Shown here: positions 1 to 8,206 of the stretch, piece by piece
Position numbering within the stretch: position 1 is the stretch's first letter
Layout: every line of letters starts with the position of its first letter
DNA from: Rhodothermales bacterium
GTDB taxonomy: Bacteria; Bacteroidota; Rhodothermia; Rhodothermales; Bin80
NCBI GenBank assembly: GCA_028278205.1
Contig: JANQES010000086.1
Span: forward strand, 1 to 45,838
Reading direction: 5' to 3'
Length of the DNA stretch: 45,838 bases
Notes under the pieces: model-generated
The model's input: only the letters and a program-made list of their open reading frames with translations
Database searches by the model: none
Told to the model about the DNA's origin: nothing
Made by a program: the position numbers and the translations under genes

Positions 1-12
1 TGAGCGCGTGCC

Positions 13-40
13 GTAGAGACGTTACATGTAACGTCTTTAC
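13..40. repeat. 28-bp palindrome, copy 1 of 2
   Basis: The two 14-nt halves (GTAGAGACGTTACA and its complement) pair with a single mismatch. A second copy at 34079-34106 has the same outer sequence with a different centre and is a perfect palindrome. It lies just before the CPBP protease gene. No gene is seen in the first 60 bases. Function unknown; a binding site for a dimeric protein or a small palindromic repeat family are both possible. Confidence 0.8.
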
Positions 41-71
41 ACGGCCCAGCGGCTAACGTCTTGATCTTTTG

Positions 72-97
72 GTCCTTTTGGATCAAGCCAAAAGGAC
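72..97. other. perfect hairpin in the leader of the protease gene
   Basis: GTCCTTTTGG and CCAAAAGGAC form a perfect 10-bp stem around a 6-nt loop, ending 14 nt before the ATG at 112. If translation starts at 112 the hairpin lies in the untranslated leader and could affect initiation. No T-run follows it, so it is not a classical terminator. Confidence 0.6.
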
Positions 98-111
98 AAA
101 CAAACGCGATC

Positions 112-849
112 ATGCCACCACCAATTTATCAAGAGAATCCATACCCCGAAAGCCCCGTCAACTATCGCGTTGAAGCCCTCTTCGGCCTCATCTACTTCAC
201 AGCCTATCTTGCCTATCTATTCTTCCGGCTCGAAGGTGAGTGGTTGCACTGGCTCTCGCTCGTGATACTGCCGCTGGGCTTGCTTTATCTTTATCAAAAA
301 AAGCAGGTTTCAGAGCGGCGCCTTCGCGATACGCTGGCTTCGGTGGGCGCGCGGAAAGACAACTGGAGGCGCGGCCTGGGCTGGGCCGTCGTGTTGGGGC
401 TGATCTTCAGCGTGCTGCAACTGTTTCTCTCACGCCGCGTCGAGGCCATCTGGCCGATTCTGGAGTCGGGGAAGGTGCTCTATTTATTTCCGATGGCGTT
501 TGTATTATTGATGCTCACGGCAGGCTTCACCGAAGAGTTTTTCTTTCGGGGCGTACTACAAACGCGTTTGACGAAGTCGCTGAAGTCGAAGGTGTGGGGC
601 GTGGTTGTGGCGGCGGTGTTGTTCGGACTGTATCATCTGCCTTATGCCTATCTGCATCCGAACTGGCCCTCGCACGGCGATTGGGGCGCGGCCTTCGGGG
701 CGGCGCTGGGGCAAGGCGTGCCGATGGGGTTGATCCTGGGTGCGGTCTACGAAGCGACAGACCGTAACGTGTTTGCCTGCGTCGTCATCCATGCGCTCAA
801 CAACACGCTGCCGGCCATGACGATGATCAAAATGGGGGGCTCAGGATGA
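112..849 (+). CDS. CPBP family intramembrane metalloprotease (CAAX protease/bacteriocin-processing type)
   Basis: Predicted 245-residue inner-membrane protein with hydrophobic segments near residues 24-38, 45-61, 89-106, 122-138, 162-176 and 203-230. The CPBP signature is present: EE at 141-142 with Arg146 (TEEFFFRG), His175 in a GLYHLPY segment and His228 before AlaLeuAsnAsn, which are the metal-site residues of the family. Members are Rce1-like proteases of mostly unknown substrate. An in-frame TTG at 61 would add 17 residues, but the ATG at 112 is preferred because the upstream stretch forms a perfect hairpin and gives an atypical N terminus. The last codons overlap the next reading frame (ATG at 846). 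Confidence 0.85.
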   Translation: MPPPIYQENPYPESPVNYRVEALFGLIYFTAYLAYLFFRLEGEWLHWLSLVILPLGLLYLYQKKQVSERRLRDTLASVGARKDNWRRGLGWAVVLGLIFSVLQLFLSRRVEAIWPILESGKVLYLFPMAFVLLMLTAGFTEEFFFRGVLQTRLTKSLKSKVWGVVVAAVLFGLYHLPYAYLHPNWPSHGDWGAAFGAALGQGVPMGLILGAVYEATDRNVFACVVIHALNNTLPAMTMIKMGGSG

Positions 850-1136
850 ATGAATATCTCCTCTTTGCCGCGTTACTGGGCCTGATCTTCGCTATCGTCG
901 GCTTCAGCCTTGTCGTTTCGTCGATGCGGGCGAAGAAACGTACCAAAGCGCTCCATGCAGCAGCCGGCGAACGCAATCTCGCTTTTTTCGAGAAAGACGA
1001 ACATCGCCTCGTTTATGGAGGACGGCATCAAGTTCTTCGCTTTGTTCAAAAGTTAGGCGGTATTATTCAAGGCCGTACTTTGCATCGAGCTTGGAGTCAG
1101 TCATCAGTCATCGGTCATCAGGAAAAAACTCACTGA
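846..1136 (+). pseudogene. truncated small membrane protein, probably a decayed gene
   Basis: The ATG overlaps the protease stop, so the two were probably co-transcribed. Residues 3-26 form one membrane segment followed by a basic stretch (RAKKRTK), as in proteins with a short N-terminal anchor. From about residue 58 the frame looks wrong: the neighbouring +1 frame reads MEDGIKFFALFKS, a more natural continuation, and then stops. The last codons and the stop at 1134-1136 lie inside the GTCATCA inverted repeat, so the C terminus is repeat-derived. I read this as a gene that suffered a frameshift and was cut by the repeat. Family not recognised. Confidence 0.45.
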
Positions 1137-1166
1137 TGACCGATGACTGATGACCGATGACCTGAG
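1097..1166. repeat. inverted repeat of GTCATCA/GTCATCG heptamers
   Basis: The left arm (about 1097-1121) is three to four tandem copies of a 7-nt word, GTCATCA or GTCATCG. The right arm (1132-1166) is the same in reverse complement, and 22 consecutive bases pair across a loop of about 10 nt. It contains the stop codon of the truncated gene and lies before the methyltransferase. Confidence 0.85.
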
Positions 1167-1232
1167 CCAACGGAGATGCAGCGTATCATCGTCTATGACA
1201 TCGTTCAACGTTTTCTTGCCTGCCTCAAACCC

Positions 1233-1931
1233 ATGTCCCTGATTGAGTTCATCGCCAAACAGTTGCGCAAGCCGTCCGGGTGGTTCGGCAGGCAGATCAC
1301 GGCGCGGCTGCTCAATCGTCTCAACGAGCCGGTCAACACGCTAACGCTCGACTTGCTGGCCGTGCAACCCGCCGACCGAATCCTCGAAGTGGGCTTCGGC
1401 GGCGCCGCCCTCCTTGGCCGCATCGCAGCCCGCGCAACAGACGGCCTGGTGGTCGGGGTGGATTTTGCGCCGGAGATGGTCGATCGGGGCGCTGCGCGGT
1501 ACCGGGCGCTCGTCGAAGCCGGACGGGTGGCTTTTCGATGCGCCAACGCGGAGGCCTTGCCGTATCCGGACGGTCATTTTACGAAAGCATGCACCGTCAA
1601 CACGATCTATTTCTGGGAGAACCCGCCGGTCGTGTTGGGCGAATTCCGCCGGGTCCTGGTCGAGGGCGGTGTGCTCCTTGTCGGGTTTTCACCTAAAAAT
1701 GAGATGAAAGACCGGCCTTTTGCGGGGCACGGATTCACGCTTTACGACGAAGAATCGGTGCGGCAGTTGATGCAAGCGGCGGGCTTCAGCGCCGTGCAGA
1801 TCGTGCCGGGGCAGGCCGGGAAACGCGCGTTTTCTTGCGCCGTCGGCACGAAGGGCGAATCAACCGGTACAAATTCTGGGAAAACGGAGAGACGCTCATT
1901 CAGGAACAAACGAGTACGTGGTCGAACCTGA
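1233..1931 (+). CDS. class I SAM-dependent methyltransferase
   Basis: Predicted cytoplasmic methyltransferase of 232 residues. Motif I (ILEVGFGGAALLGRIAA) binds SAM. It is followed by VVGVDFAPEMV (acidic ribose-binding loop), a CANAEALPYPDGHF motif II region and the FRRVLVEGGVLLVGF strand typical of UbiE/Methyltransf_11 proteins. The substrate cannot be told. An ATG at 1176 is in frame, but 1233 (MSLIEFIAKQLRKPSG) matches usual family starts. The last roughly 28 residues after CAVGTK are basic and low in hydrophobicity and look like read-through into foreign sequence. A different frame there encodes a protein-like tail ending at 1969, suggesting a frameshift or fusion of two gene ends. Confidence 0.8.
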   Translation: MSLIEFIAKQLRKPSGWFGRQITARLLNRLNEPVNTLTLDLLAVQPADRILEVGFGGAALLGRIAARATDGLVVGVDFAPEMVDRGAARYRALVEAGRVAFRCANAEALPYPDGHFTKACTVNTIYFWENPPVVLGEFRRVLVEGGVLLVGFSPKNEMKDRPFAGHGFTLYDEESVRQLMQAAGFSAVQIVPGQAGKRAFSCAVGTKGESTGTNSGKTERRSFRNKRVRGRT

Positions 1932-1969
1932 ACGGCCCGGTTGACCTGAGCGCGTTTCTGGTGCCTTGA
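1884..1969 (+). pseudogene. possible C-terminal remnant of an unidentified gene
   Basis: In a frame other than the methyltransferase, about 28 codons ending in TGA at 1967-1969 read INRYKFWENGETL... SAFLVP, with a normal amino-acid mix and aromatic residues, while the overlapping methyltransferase tail is unusually basic. It may be the leftover end of a deleted gene. No family recognised. Confidence 0.3.
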
Positions 1970-2010
1970 CAAATGCGAAAGTGCGTGTTTGCAAACTGGA
2001 TCATCGAAGA

Positions 2011-2167
2011 AGCCCCGTAGGGGCGTCCTGTTTGTAGTACGTCGCGTTTCCTTAAAAAAATAGCTCCGTAGGAGCGGCCTGTTAAAAAAGGAAAACAGGT
2101 CGCTCCTACGGAGCTTATCGGGTAAAAAGGCGATGGCTGCTACAAACAGGTCGTCCCTACGGGACTT
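2011..2167. repeat. nested inverted repeat of the AGCYCCGTAGGRGCG..CCTGTT unit
   Basis: Four copies of one unit are arranged as a nested palindrome: outer copies at 2011-2037 (plus) and 2140-2166 (minus), inner copies at 2061-2083 and 2094-2117, around an A-rich loop. The outer pair differs at about three positions. Each unit is itself partly palindromic (GCTCCGTAGGAGC). Related units occur at 13098-13185. This fills most of the 260-bp gap between the convergent methyltransferase and murA genes, where a bidirectional terminator would be useful. Confidence 0.85.
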
Positions 2168-2229
2168 AGCAGACACGCCCTAACCTGCGCCGTCTGCGCA
2201 ATTCCGCAAATGATCAACCAGCGTCAGTA

Positions 2230-3540
2230 TTACGCCGCGTGCGGCTCCGGCTGGGCGAACTCGTCGTAGGGCACGCGTTCGATCTCGATGCCTGCGTTGG
2301 CGAGTTTCTCTTCGAGGCGTTCGTAGCCGCGGTCGAGGTGGTAGATGCGCAGCACGTGCGTTTCGCCCTCGGCCACCATGCCGGCCAGCACCAGCGAGAC
2401 GCTCGCCCGCAGGTCGGTGCTCATCACCTGCGCGCCTTTGAGCACGTGCCCACCTTCGACCTCAACGGTGTTGCCCGCGACCATCGCGCGCGCGCCCAGG
2501 CGGTTCAACTCCGGAATATGGTTGAAGCGGTCGCCGTAGACGGTATCCGTAACGGTGGCTGAGCCGTGGGCTTGAGCCAGCAAGACGGTCCATTGCGCCT
2601 GCAAGTCGGTCGGGAAGCCGGGATAAATCCCCGTGGTGATCGAGACGGGTTGGAGGGTCTGCGGCGCGGTGACTTCGACGTAATCCGGCCCAATCACGCA
2701 AACCGCGCCGGTGCGACGGAAGGCGTCGATGAAATCGGCGCCCAGGTGATCCGGGTTGGCGTTGGTCAGGCGCACCGGCTCGCCCGGCACCCCGGCGATG
2801 GCCGCAGCAATCATGAACGTGCCCAGTTCGATGCGGTCCGGGCTGTTGCGAAACGTGATAGGTCGAAGCGCTTCGACGCCTTCGATTTCGAGTGTGCGTG
2901 TGCCGATGCCGTTGAGCCGCGCGCCCATCTTTTCGAGCGCCTGGCAAAACTCGACTACGTCGGGTTCGATGGCCGCATTCTCGATCCGAGAGCCGCCGCG
3001 CGCGGTTGCTGCCGCCAGTGCGATGTTGATCGTAGCGCCGACGCTTGAGGGTTCCAACCTGTACGAGCCGCCGTTGAGCCGACCGCCCGGCGCCGTGGCC
3101 ACCACGTAGCCGCCGTCGAGGTCGATCTCGGCGCCGAGGGCTTTGATGCCCTCGATGTGGAGGTTGACCGGCCTCGGCCCCCAGGCGCATCCGCCGGGCA
3201 ACGACACCCGCGCCTGGCCGCATCGGCCCAGCAGCGCGCCGAGCATGTAGAACGACGCGCGCATCTTCTTGACCAGCTCGTAAGGCGCTTCAGGAAAATC
3301 GATCCGCGAGGCGTCAATCGTCATGTGATGACGCTCCGGATCGGGCTTGACCGACGCGCCGGAAATCCGTAAGACGTGCGCAAACGTTTTGATGTCGCGG
3401 AGGGTCGGGACGTTTTGCAGGGTGGTTACGCCGTCAGCCAGGAGGGCGGCGGCCATCAGCGGCAATGCGGCGTTTTTCGAACCGCTCACGGGCAAGCTGC
3501 CGCGCAGCGGGCGCCGGCCTTGTATGACAAGTTTGTCCAT
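2230..3540 (-). CDS. murA: UDP-N-acetylglucosamine 1-carboxyvinyltransferase (MurA)
   Basis: Cytoplasmic enzyme of the first committed step of peptidoglycan synthesis: it transfers enolpyruvate from PEP to UDP-GlcNAc. The 436 residues match the usual 420-440. Lys22 in SGSKNAALPL, Arg94 in KKMRAS and the catalytic Cys118 in LPGGCAWGPRP are in the expected order, so the enzyme should be fosfomycin-sensitive type (Cys, not Asp). The C-terminal half has the GIYPGFPTDLQAQW segment with the family's acidic catalytic residue. The open frame runs on to 3696, but the start at 3540 gives the canonical MDKLVIQG N terminus; the extra 52 residues look like untranslated leader. It is divergent from the cysteine desulfurase across 266 bp, which should contain both promoters; I see no clear promoter motif there. 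Confidence 0.95.
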   Translation of the reverse strand: MDKLVIQGRRPLRGSLPVSGSKNAALPLMAAALLADGVTTLQNVPTLRDIKTFAHVLRISGASVKPDPERHHMTIDASRIDFPEAPYELVKKMRASFYMLGALLGRCGQARVSLPGGCAWGPRPVNLHIEGIKALGAEIDLDGGYVVATAPGGRLNGGSYRLEPSSVGATINIALAAATARGGSRIENAAIEPDVVEFCQALEKMGARLNGIGTRTLEIEGVEALRPITFRNSPDRIELGTFMIAAAIAGVPGEPVRLTNANPDHLGADFIDAFRRTGAVCVIGPDYVEVTAPQTLQPVSITTGIYPGFPTDLQAQWTVLLAQAHGSATVTDTVYGDRFNHIPELNRLGARAMVAGNTVEVEGGHVLKGAQVMSTDLRASVSLVLAGMVAEGETHVLRIYHLDRGYERLEEKLANAGIEIERVPYDEFAQPEPHAA

Positions 3541-3806
3541 GCGTGTAAAAGAGGGGGTGGTTCGGGTACTACGCTCGATAGCGTCACGCGTAATGAACGG
3601 TATTGTCTTCATTTTGATGCTCCAAGATTGAAAGAAAAAACAGACCGAACATTCGTTTCGGAATCTCCTACAGTTCCTCAACGTTTGTTGGCTCAACGCT
3701 CGTTACAGGCTGCAAGGAGCACGCCGAGGGCGATGATCTCTCAAACAAGCCGAAATGAGAGGCCGCCGCCGAATTTTTTGGGGCTGATCAAGAAAAAAAC
3801 TTCGCG

Positions 3807-4985
3807 ATGAACCGGATCTACCTCGATCACGCCGCCACGACGCCGCTCGACCCGCGCGTCTTTGAGGCGATGCTGCCGTTCTTGAAAGAGCAGTTCGGCA
3901 ATGCCTCCTCGGTGCATGCGTTGGGGCGGAAGGCGCGTTTTGCCGTCGAGGAAAGCCGGGAGCGTATCGCGGCGCATCTGGGCGCCGAACCGGGCGAGAT
4001 CATCTTTACCAGCGGCGGCACCGAAGCCGACAATGCTGCGCTGCGGGGGATGCTCCACGGCACGCGACGCGGCCTGATAACCTCCGCCACCGAGCACGAA
4101 GCCATTTTGCGCACCGCCGAGGCGCTCGAAGCCGGCGGCCACCCGGTGATTATGCTGACGCCGCAGGCGCACGGCGCCGTCACACCCGAACAACTGGCCG
4201 AAGCGCTGACGGAGCAAACCGGGCTGGTCTCGCTCATGCATGCCAACAACGAAATCGGCACGCTCACGCCCGTCCGAGCCGTCGCAGAAATCTGCCACGC
4301 GCAGGGCATCCCGCTGCATTGCGACGCTGTGCAAACCGCCGGCCTGTTCCCGCTCAACGTCGACGACCTCGGCGTCGATCTGATGACGATTTCAGGGCAT
4401 AAGTTTTACGGGCCGAAGGGCGTGGGCGTGCTGTACGTGCGTGGTGGGCTCGACTTCCAGCCGCTCGTCGTCGGTGGGGCGCAGGAACGACGGCGGCGCG
4501 GCGGGACTGAAAACGTCGCCGCCGTTGTGGGGATGGCGAAGGCGTTTGATCTGGCGACAGCGGAGGCCGGCGCCCGATCCGCACACCTGACGACCCTGCG
4601 TGACCGGCTTCGCGCGGCATTGTGCCAGGCGCTGGGCGAGGCGTTTGTTTTCAATACGCCGTTTGAAGCAGACGTCGAAGTGGCGCCGCACGTCGTCAAC
4701 ATTGCATTCCCCCCGCAAGATGGGCAGCCGCTCGATGGCGAGATGTTGCTGCTGAATCTGGACGTGGAGGGTGTGATGGCGTCGGCAGGATCGGCCTGCA
4801 CCAGTGGGGCGCTCGAACCCAGCCACGTGCTGTTGGCCCTCGGCCGAGACCGCGACACCGCGTCGGCGTCGGTGCGTTTCTCGCTGGGCAAAGACAACAC
4901 CGCCGAGGAGATCGACCAGGCCGTCGAACGCCTCGCGACGATCCTCCAGCGGATGAACCGGCAACGACACGGCGCTACGGTTTGA
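3807..4985 (+). CDS. cysteine desulfurase, IscS/NifS family
   Basis: PLP enzyme that takes sulfur from cysteine as an enzyme-bound persulfide for Fe-S clusters and thiolated tRNAs. In 392 residues it shows YLDHAATTP (N terminus), SGGTEADNAAL, HANNEIG, the PLP lysine Lys199 in SGHKFYGPKG, and the persulfide-forming Cys331 in AGSACTSGALEPSH. The long mobile Cys loop with SACTSG marks the group I (IscS/NifS-like) branch rather than SufS. No iscU or regulator is adjacent, so isc versus nif-type role cannot be assigned. The TGA stop is followed directly by a repeat word that fills the gap to the next gene. Confidence 0.92.
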   Translation: MNRIYLDHAATTPLDPRVFEAMLPFLKEQFGNASSVHALGRKARFAVEESRERIAAHLGAEPGEIIFTSGGTEADNAALRGMLHGTRRGLITSATEHEAILRTAEALEAGGHPVIMLTPQAHGAVTPEQLAEALTEQTGLVSLMHANNEIGTLTPVRAVAEICHAQGIPLHCDAVQTAGLFPLNVDDLGVDLMTISGHKFYGPKGVGVLYVRGGLDFQPLVVGGAQERRRRGGTENVAAVVGMAKAFDLATAEAGARSAHLTTLRDRLRAALCQALGEAFVFNTPFEADVEVAPHVVNIAFPPQDGQPLDGEMLLLNLDVEGVMASAGSACTSGALEPSHVLLALGRDRDTASASVRFSLGKDNTAEEIDQAVERLATILQRMNRQRHGATV

Positions 4986-5010
4986 ATTTTGGATTTCAGA
5001 TTTTGGATTA
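4986..5010 (+). repeat. single arm of the GGATTTT repeat filling the entire gene gap
   Basis: Three GGATTTT-type heptamers occupy exactly the 25 bases between the TGA of the cysteine desulfurase and the ATG of the next gene, with no other sequence. The same word forms the long hairpins at 11183-11340, 19976-20116 and 37009-37162. Confidence 0.85.
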
Positions 5011-5685
5011 ATGAAGAAAGCACTCATCGTTTTTGCCAAGCGCCCCGAGCCGGGTACTGTCAAAACGCGGCTGACGGCGGCGTTGACGCCGGAGGAAGCG
5101 GCGCGGCTCTACGAGGCGTTTCTGCGCGATGCGCTGATTCAATACACGGCGCTCGGCGTGGCTGTGCGGCTCTACCTCGGGCCGCCTGCCGGTCCGGTCT
5201 CCGACGGGCTGATACCGGAGGGCGTCTCGGTGCATCTTCAGCAGGGGCCGGGGCTCGGCGCGCGGATGAAAGTCGCCTTCGTCGAGTCGTTTGCTGCCGG
5301 CTACGAGCGGCTGGTAATTATCGGGACGGATCATCCGACGTTGCCGTCTGCCTACATCGATCAAGCTTTCGACGCCCTGCCCGCGCCGCCATCGATTAGC
5401 ATCGGTCCGAGTGACGACGGGGGGTTTTATCTGCTCGGCATGAATGATTTCTACCCCGAACTCTTCCACGACATGCGGTACAGCCACGACGAGGTCTTTG
5501 CCGAGACACTCGAAAGAGCCCGGCTGACGCAGGCCCAACTCACCATCTTACCCCCGTGGTACGACGTCGATACCCCCGACTCGCTCCAACGCCTCATTTC
5601 TGATCTGGAGGATCCGGCGGTCGAGGCTCCGAACACCCGTCGCGTCATAGCCGAGTTGACGGCGGCCTATCCGGCGCTGGGGTAA
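5011..5685 (+). CDS. DUF2064 / TIGR04282 glycosyltransferase-like protein
   Basis: 224-residue protein of the nucleotide-diphosphate-sugar transferase fold. It has the N-terminal MKKALIVFAKRPEPGTVKTRL segment (phosphate-binding loop as in CofC/MobA-like enzymes), the GTDHPTLP acidic motif, GPSDDGGFYLLG and WYDVDTPDSL, all hallmarks of TIGR04282. Family function is not firmly established; a role in transferring a sugar or nucleotide to an acceptor is inferred from the fold. The ATG directly abuts a GGATTTT repeat, and no Shine-Dalgarno sequence is visible. Confidence 0.85.
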   Translation: MKKALIVFAKRPEPGTVKTRLTAALTPEEAARLYEAFLRDALIQYTALGVAVRLYLGPPAGPVSDGLIPEGVSVHLQQGPGLGARMKVAFVESFAAGYERLVIIGTDHPTLPSAYIDQAFDALPAPPSISIGPSDDGGFYLLGMNDFYPELFHDMRYSHDEVFAETLERARLTQAQLTILPPWYDVDTPDSLQRLISDLEDPAVEAPNTRRVIAELTAAYPALG

Positions 5686-5688
5686 GGA

Positions 5689-5812
5689 CGAATGGCGAGT
5701 AGGGTATGTGGCGAGTGGCCAGTAGGAGATGGCCAATAGGGTTCTTGATCCCTGACCTTTTCCCCATATCCTATTGGCCACTGGCCATTCGCCCCATTCG
5801 CTATTCGCCCTC
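5689..5812. repeat. inverted repeat of GGCGAGTGGCCAGTAGG-type words
   Basis: The left arm (5689-5741) repeats short GGCGAGT/GGCCAGTA/GGCCAATA words. The right arm (5762-5812) carries the complements (CCTATTGGCCACTGGCCATTCGCC). The loop is about 20 nt. It begins 3 nt after the preceding stop codon. It occupies the first third of the 345-bp gap before the fructose bisphosphatase gene. Confidence 0.8.
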
Positions 5813-5827
5813 ATTTCATAGAGAAGA

Positions 5828-5843
5828 CTGGAAGCGCTTCCAG
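5828..5843. promoter_or_regulatory. candidate LacI-family operator (CTGGAAGCGCTTCCAG)
   Basis: Perfect 16-bp palindrome containing TGGAAGCGCTTCCA with a central CG, the typical architecture of LacI/GalR operators. It lies about 190 bp before the fructose-1,6-bisphosphatase start and just after the repeat, in a gap that otherwise shows no gene (5844-6030 unassigned leader). A sugar-responsive regulator controlling gluconeogenesis would fit, but no LacI gene is in the window. Confidence 0.5.
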
Positions 5844-6030
5844 TATTGTCCTATCTTATCAAAATCCGGACTTGTTTTTCGCCGGGCTATGTGGGGTATC
5901 CCACTACCGGCTTGTGCGTCTTTGCCTTACATAGTGGCGGGGAAGTACCTGTCAACGCGCCGCGCCGGTGTGGGGCATTTTCCCAAATCACGCCGTCGTT
6001 TTCCTTCTTCTTACCACCCTGGATATCACC

Positions 6031-7107
6031 ATGGAACAGGTAATGGAATCTGAAACCGTTGTTCGCGCTAAGTCCTTCGGGCCGGGGCGTTTTCAGACCC
6101 TCGAACAGTTCATCATCGCCCAGCAGCATCGCTTTCCGCATGCTACCGGCGCTTTTTCACGCCTGCTTCGCGACCTCAGCGTCGCCGCCAAGATCGTTAA
6201 CCGGGATATCCGCCGGGCTGGCCTGCTCGACGTCTTCGGCGACACGGGCGAGGTCAACATTCAGGGAGAACAGCAGCAAAAGCTGGATCTGGCGGCGCAC
6301 AATGAATTCGTGCGGGCCTTACAGCGAGGTGGAGAGTGTTGTTTGATCGGCTCTGAAGAGGATGAACACGGCATCATCCTCGAAACCCACCCGGAGAGCG
6401 AAGGCAAATACATCGTGCTCTTCGACCCGCTCGACGGCTCCTCGAACATCGACGTCAACGTGTCGGTCGGGACCATCTTCAGCATCTATCATTTACCCGA
6501 AGGCATCGAGCCGCGCGACGTCTCGGTAGAGGCCGCGCTGCAGCCGGGCGTCGAACAGGTCGGGGCCGGCTACGTCATCTACGGCTCTTCGACGATGCTC
6601 GTCTACACGACCGGCGACGGCGTCTACGGCTTCACGCTCGAACCCTCCATCGGCGAATTTTTACTGTCGCATCCGCGCCTGCAAACGCCGAAACAGGGCA
6701 AACTCTATTCGATCAACGAGGGCAACTACGTCTGGTTCGAAGAAGGACTCAAACGCTACATCAAGTGGATGCAGCGTAACGCCGACGAGCCCAAAAGACC
6801 GTTCTCGACGCGCTACATCGGCTCGTTTGTGGCGGATTTTCATCGCAATTTGCTCAAGGGTGGCATCTTCATCTACCCGGCCACAGCCAAGAACCCCAGC
6901 GGCAAACTGCGCCTGATGTACGAAGCCAACCCGATGGCTTTCATCATCGAACAGGCCGGCGGGCGGGCCTCGGACGGGCACACGCGCATCCTCGAAAAAC
7001 AGCCGCAAGCGCTCCACGAGCGCACGGGCCTTTTCATCGGCAGCGAAGCCATGGTCCTGCGCGCCGAGGCCTTCTTGCGCGACGAGAGGCCGCCGGATAT
7101 TCTCTAA
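6031..7107 (+). CDS. fbp: fructose-1,6-bisphosphatase, class I
   Basis: Gluconeogenic enzyme that removes the 1-phosphate from fructose 1,6-bisphosphate, Mg-dependent, cytoplasmic. The 358 residues include GSEEDEHGI, the metal-binding DPLDGSSNIDVNV at about 132-144, YGSSTMLVYTTGDGVYGFTL, the RYIGSFVADFHR segment and GIFIYPATAKNPSGKLRLMYEANPM split over the sugar-phosphate site, all in class I order. An in-frame ATG at 5968 would add 21 hydrophobic residues; the 6031 start (MEQVMESE) fits the family better. The LacI-type palindrome upstream is the only regulatory hint. Confidence 0.95.
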   Translation: MEQVMESETVVRAKSFGPGRFQTLEQFIIAQQHRFPHATGAFSRLLRDLSVAAKIVNRDIRRAGLLDVFGDTGEVNIQGEQQQKLDLAAHNEFVRALQRGGECCLIGSEEDEHGIILETHPESEGKYIVLFDPLDGSSNIDVNVSVGTIFSIYHLPEGIEPRDVSVEAALQPGVEQVGAGYVIYGSSTMLVYTTGDGVYGFTLEPSIGEFLLSHPRLQTPKQGKLYSINEGNYVWFEEGLKRYIKWMQRNADEPKRPFSTRYIGSFVADFHRNLLKGGIFIYPATAKNPSGKLRLMYEANPMAFIIEQAGGRASDGHTRILEKQPQALHERTGLFIGSEAMVLRAEAFLRDERPPDIL

Positions 7108-7219
7108 TTTCAATTTTAGATGTGATTATAGAGGGAACGCGCGTGCCGCCCGGAAAATCCTCGCGTCGCACCCTATCTTCCAGGCGCTTCATTGAACCTG
7201 GCAAAGGGAGCATGAGACT

Positions 7220-8206
7220 GTGGACGAACAAACGACTTACACGTTGACGCGCGAGGAACTTGCACCAATCACGGAACGCGTGGCTGTTTTCGGGCCGGCC
7301 TCGTTGTCGAATCTCGGCCCCGGATTCGATACGATGGGCCTCTGTATCAAGGGCTTCGGCGACGTGGTGGAGGCGTGGTTGACCGAGGCGCCCGGCGTTC
7401 AGGTACGACAGGAGCCGGGGACTGTGGACGTGTCGGTGCCTGTCGATCCGGAGAAGAATACGGCGGCGCGCGCGGCTTCGGAAGTGTTGAAGCAGGCAGC
7501 GGCTACGCAGGGCCTCGTCCTTTGTATCCGTAAAGGGATCCCGCTGGGCTCCGGCATCGGCGGCTCGGCGGCCAGCGCGGTGGCAGGGGCCTGGGCTGCC
7601 AACGAATTACTGGGCCGGCCCTTCAGCAAGGAAGACCTCGTCGAGGCTGTGCTCGAAGGCGAGGCGCTGGCTTCGGGAGGCAGCCTGCACGGCGACAACG
7701 TGCTGCCGGCGCTCTTCGGCGGGCTGGTGTTGACCTCCCCGACGCGTCCTGCCGATTACCGGCGCATCGTCTTGCCGCGTGCTCTGCCGCTGGCGCTGGT
7801 TTTGCCGCGCATCGAGATTCTCACGGCGCAGGCACGCGCCATCCTTCCGGAATCGGTGCCCTTCCGGCAGGCCATCCACAATGCCGCCGACCTGGCTTTC
7901 ATGATCGATGCCTTCCACCAGGGCGACTGGGCGTCGGTGGGCCGGCACATGATGTGCGATCGCCTCGTCGAACCTGTGCGCGCCGGGCTGGTGCCGTGCT
8001 ACGAGGCCGTCCGGACGGCGGCGGTCGAGGCAGGCGCCTGCGGCTGCGCACTCACCGGCTCCGGCCCCGCCATGTTTGCCATTGCCGAGACAGAGGCTGG
8101 CGCCGAAGCAGCCCTCACCGCGATGCTGGCTGCCTGCCATGCCGCCGGGATCGAAGCCACCGGCCTGGTCACCGAAGCCGACGCTGAGGGCGCGCGGATG
8201 GCTTGA
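7220..8206 (+). CDS. thrB: homoserine kinase (GHMP family)
   Basis: Phosphorylates homoserine with ATP in threonine biosynthesis. In 328 residues it has the N-terminal ASLSNLGPGFDTMG segment typical of ThrB, the ATP-binding GHMP motif KGIPLGSGIGGSAAS (106-119), GGSLHGDNVLPALFGG, and the C-terminal GHMP motif CALTGSGPAMFAIAE. The start is GTG at 7220 with an AGGGAG Shine-Dalgarno about 9 nt upstream; an ATG at 7212 is in another frame. threonine synthase follows directly, separated only by an inverted repeat that begins just after the stop codon. Confidence 0.94.
   Translation: MDEQTTYTLTREELAPITERVAVFGPASLSNLGPGFDTMGLCIKGFGDVVEAWLTEAPGVQVRQEPGTVDVSVPVDPEKNTAARAASEVLKQAAATQGLVLCIRKGIPLGSGIGGSAASAVAGAWAANELLGRPFSKEDLVEAVLEGEALASGGSLHGDNVLPALFGGLVLTSPTRPADYRRIVLPRALPLALVLPRIEILTAQARAILPESVPFRQAIHNAADLAFMIDAFHQGDWASVGRHMMCDRLVEPVRAGLVPCYEAVRTAAVEAGACGCALTGSGPAMFAIAETEAGAEAALTAMLAACHAAGIEATGLVTEADAEGARMA

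Noticed and set aside
240..767. Long open frame overlapping the CPBP protease
   Set aside because: Arginine- and glycine-rich composition without motifs; it is a shadow of the protease frame in GC-rich DNA.
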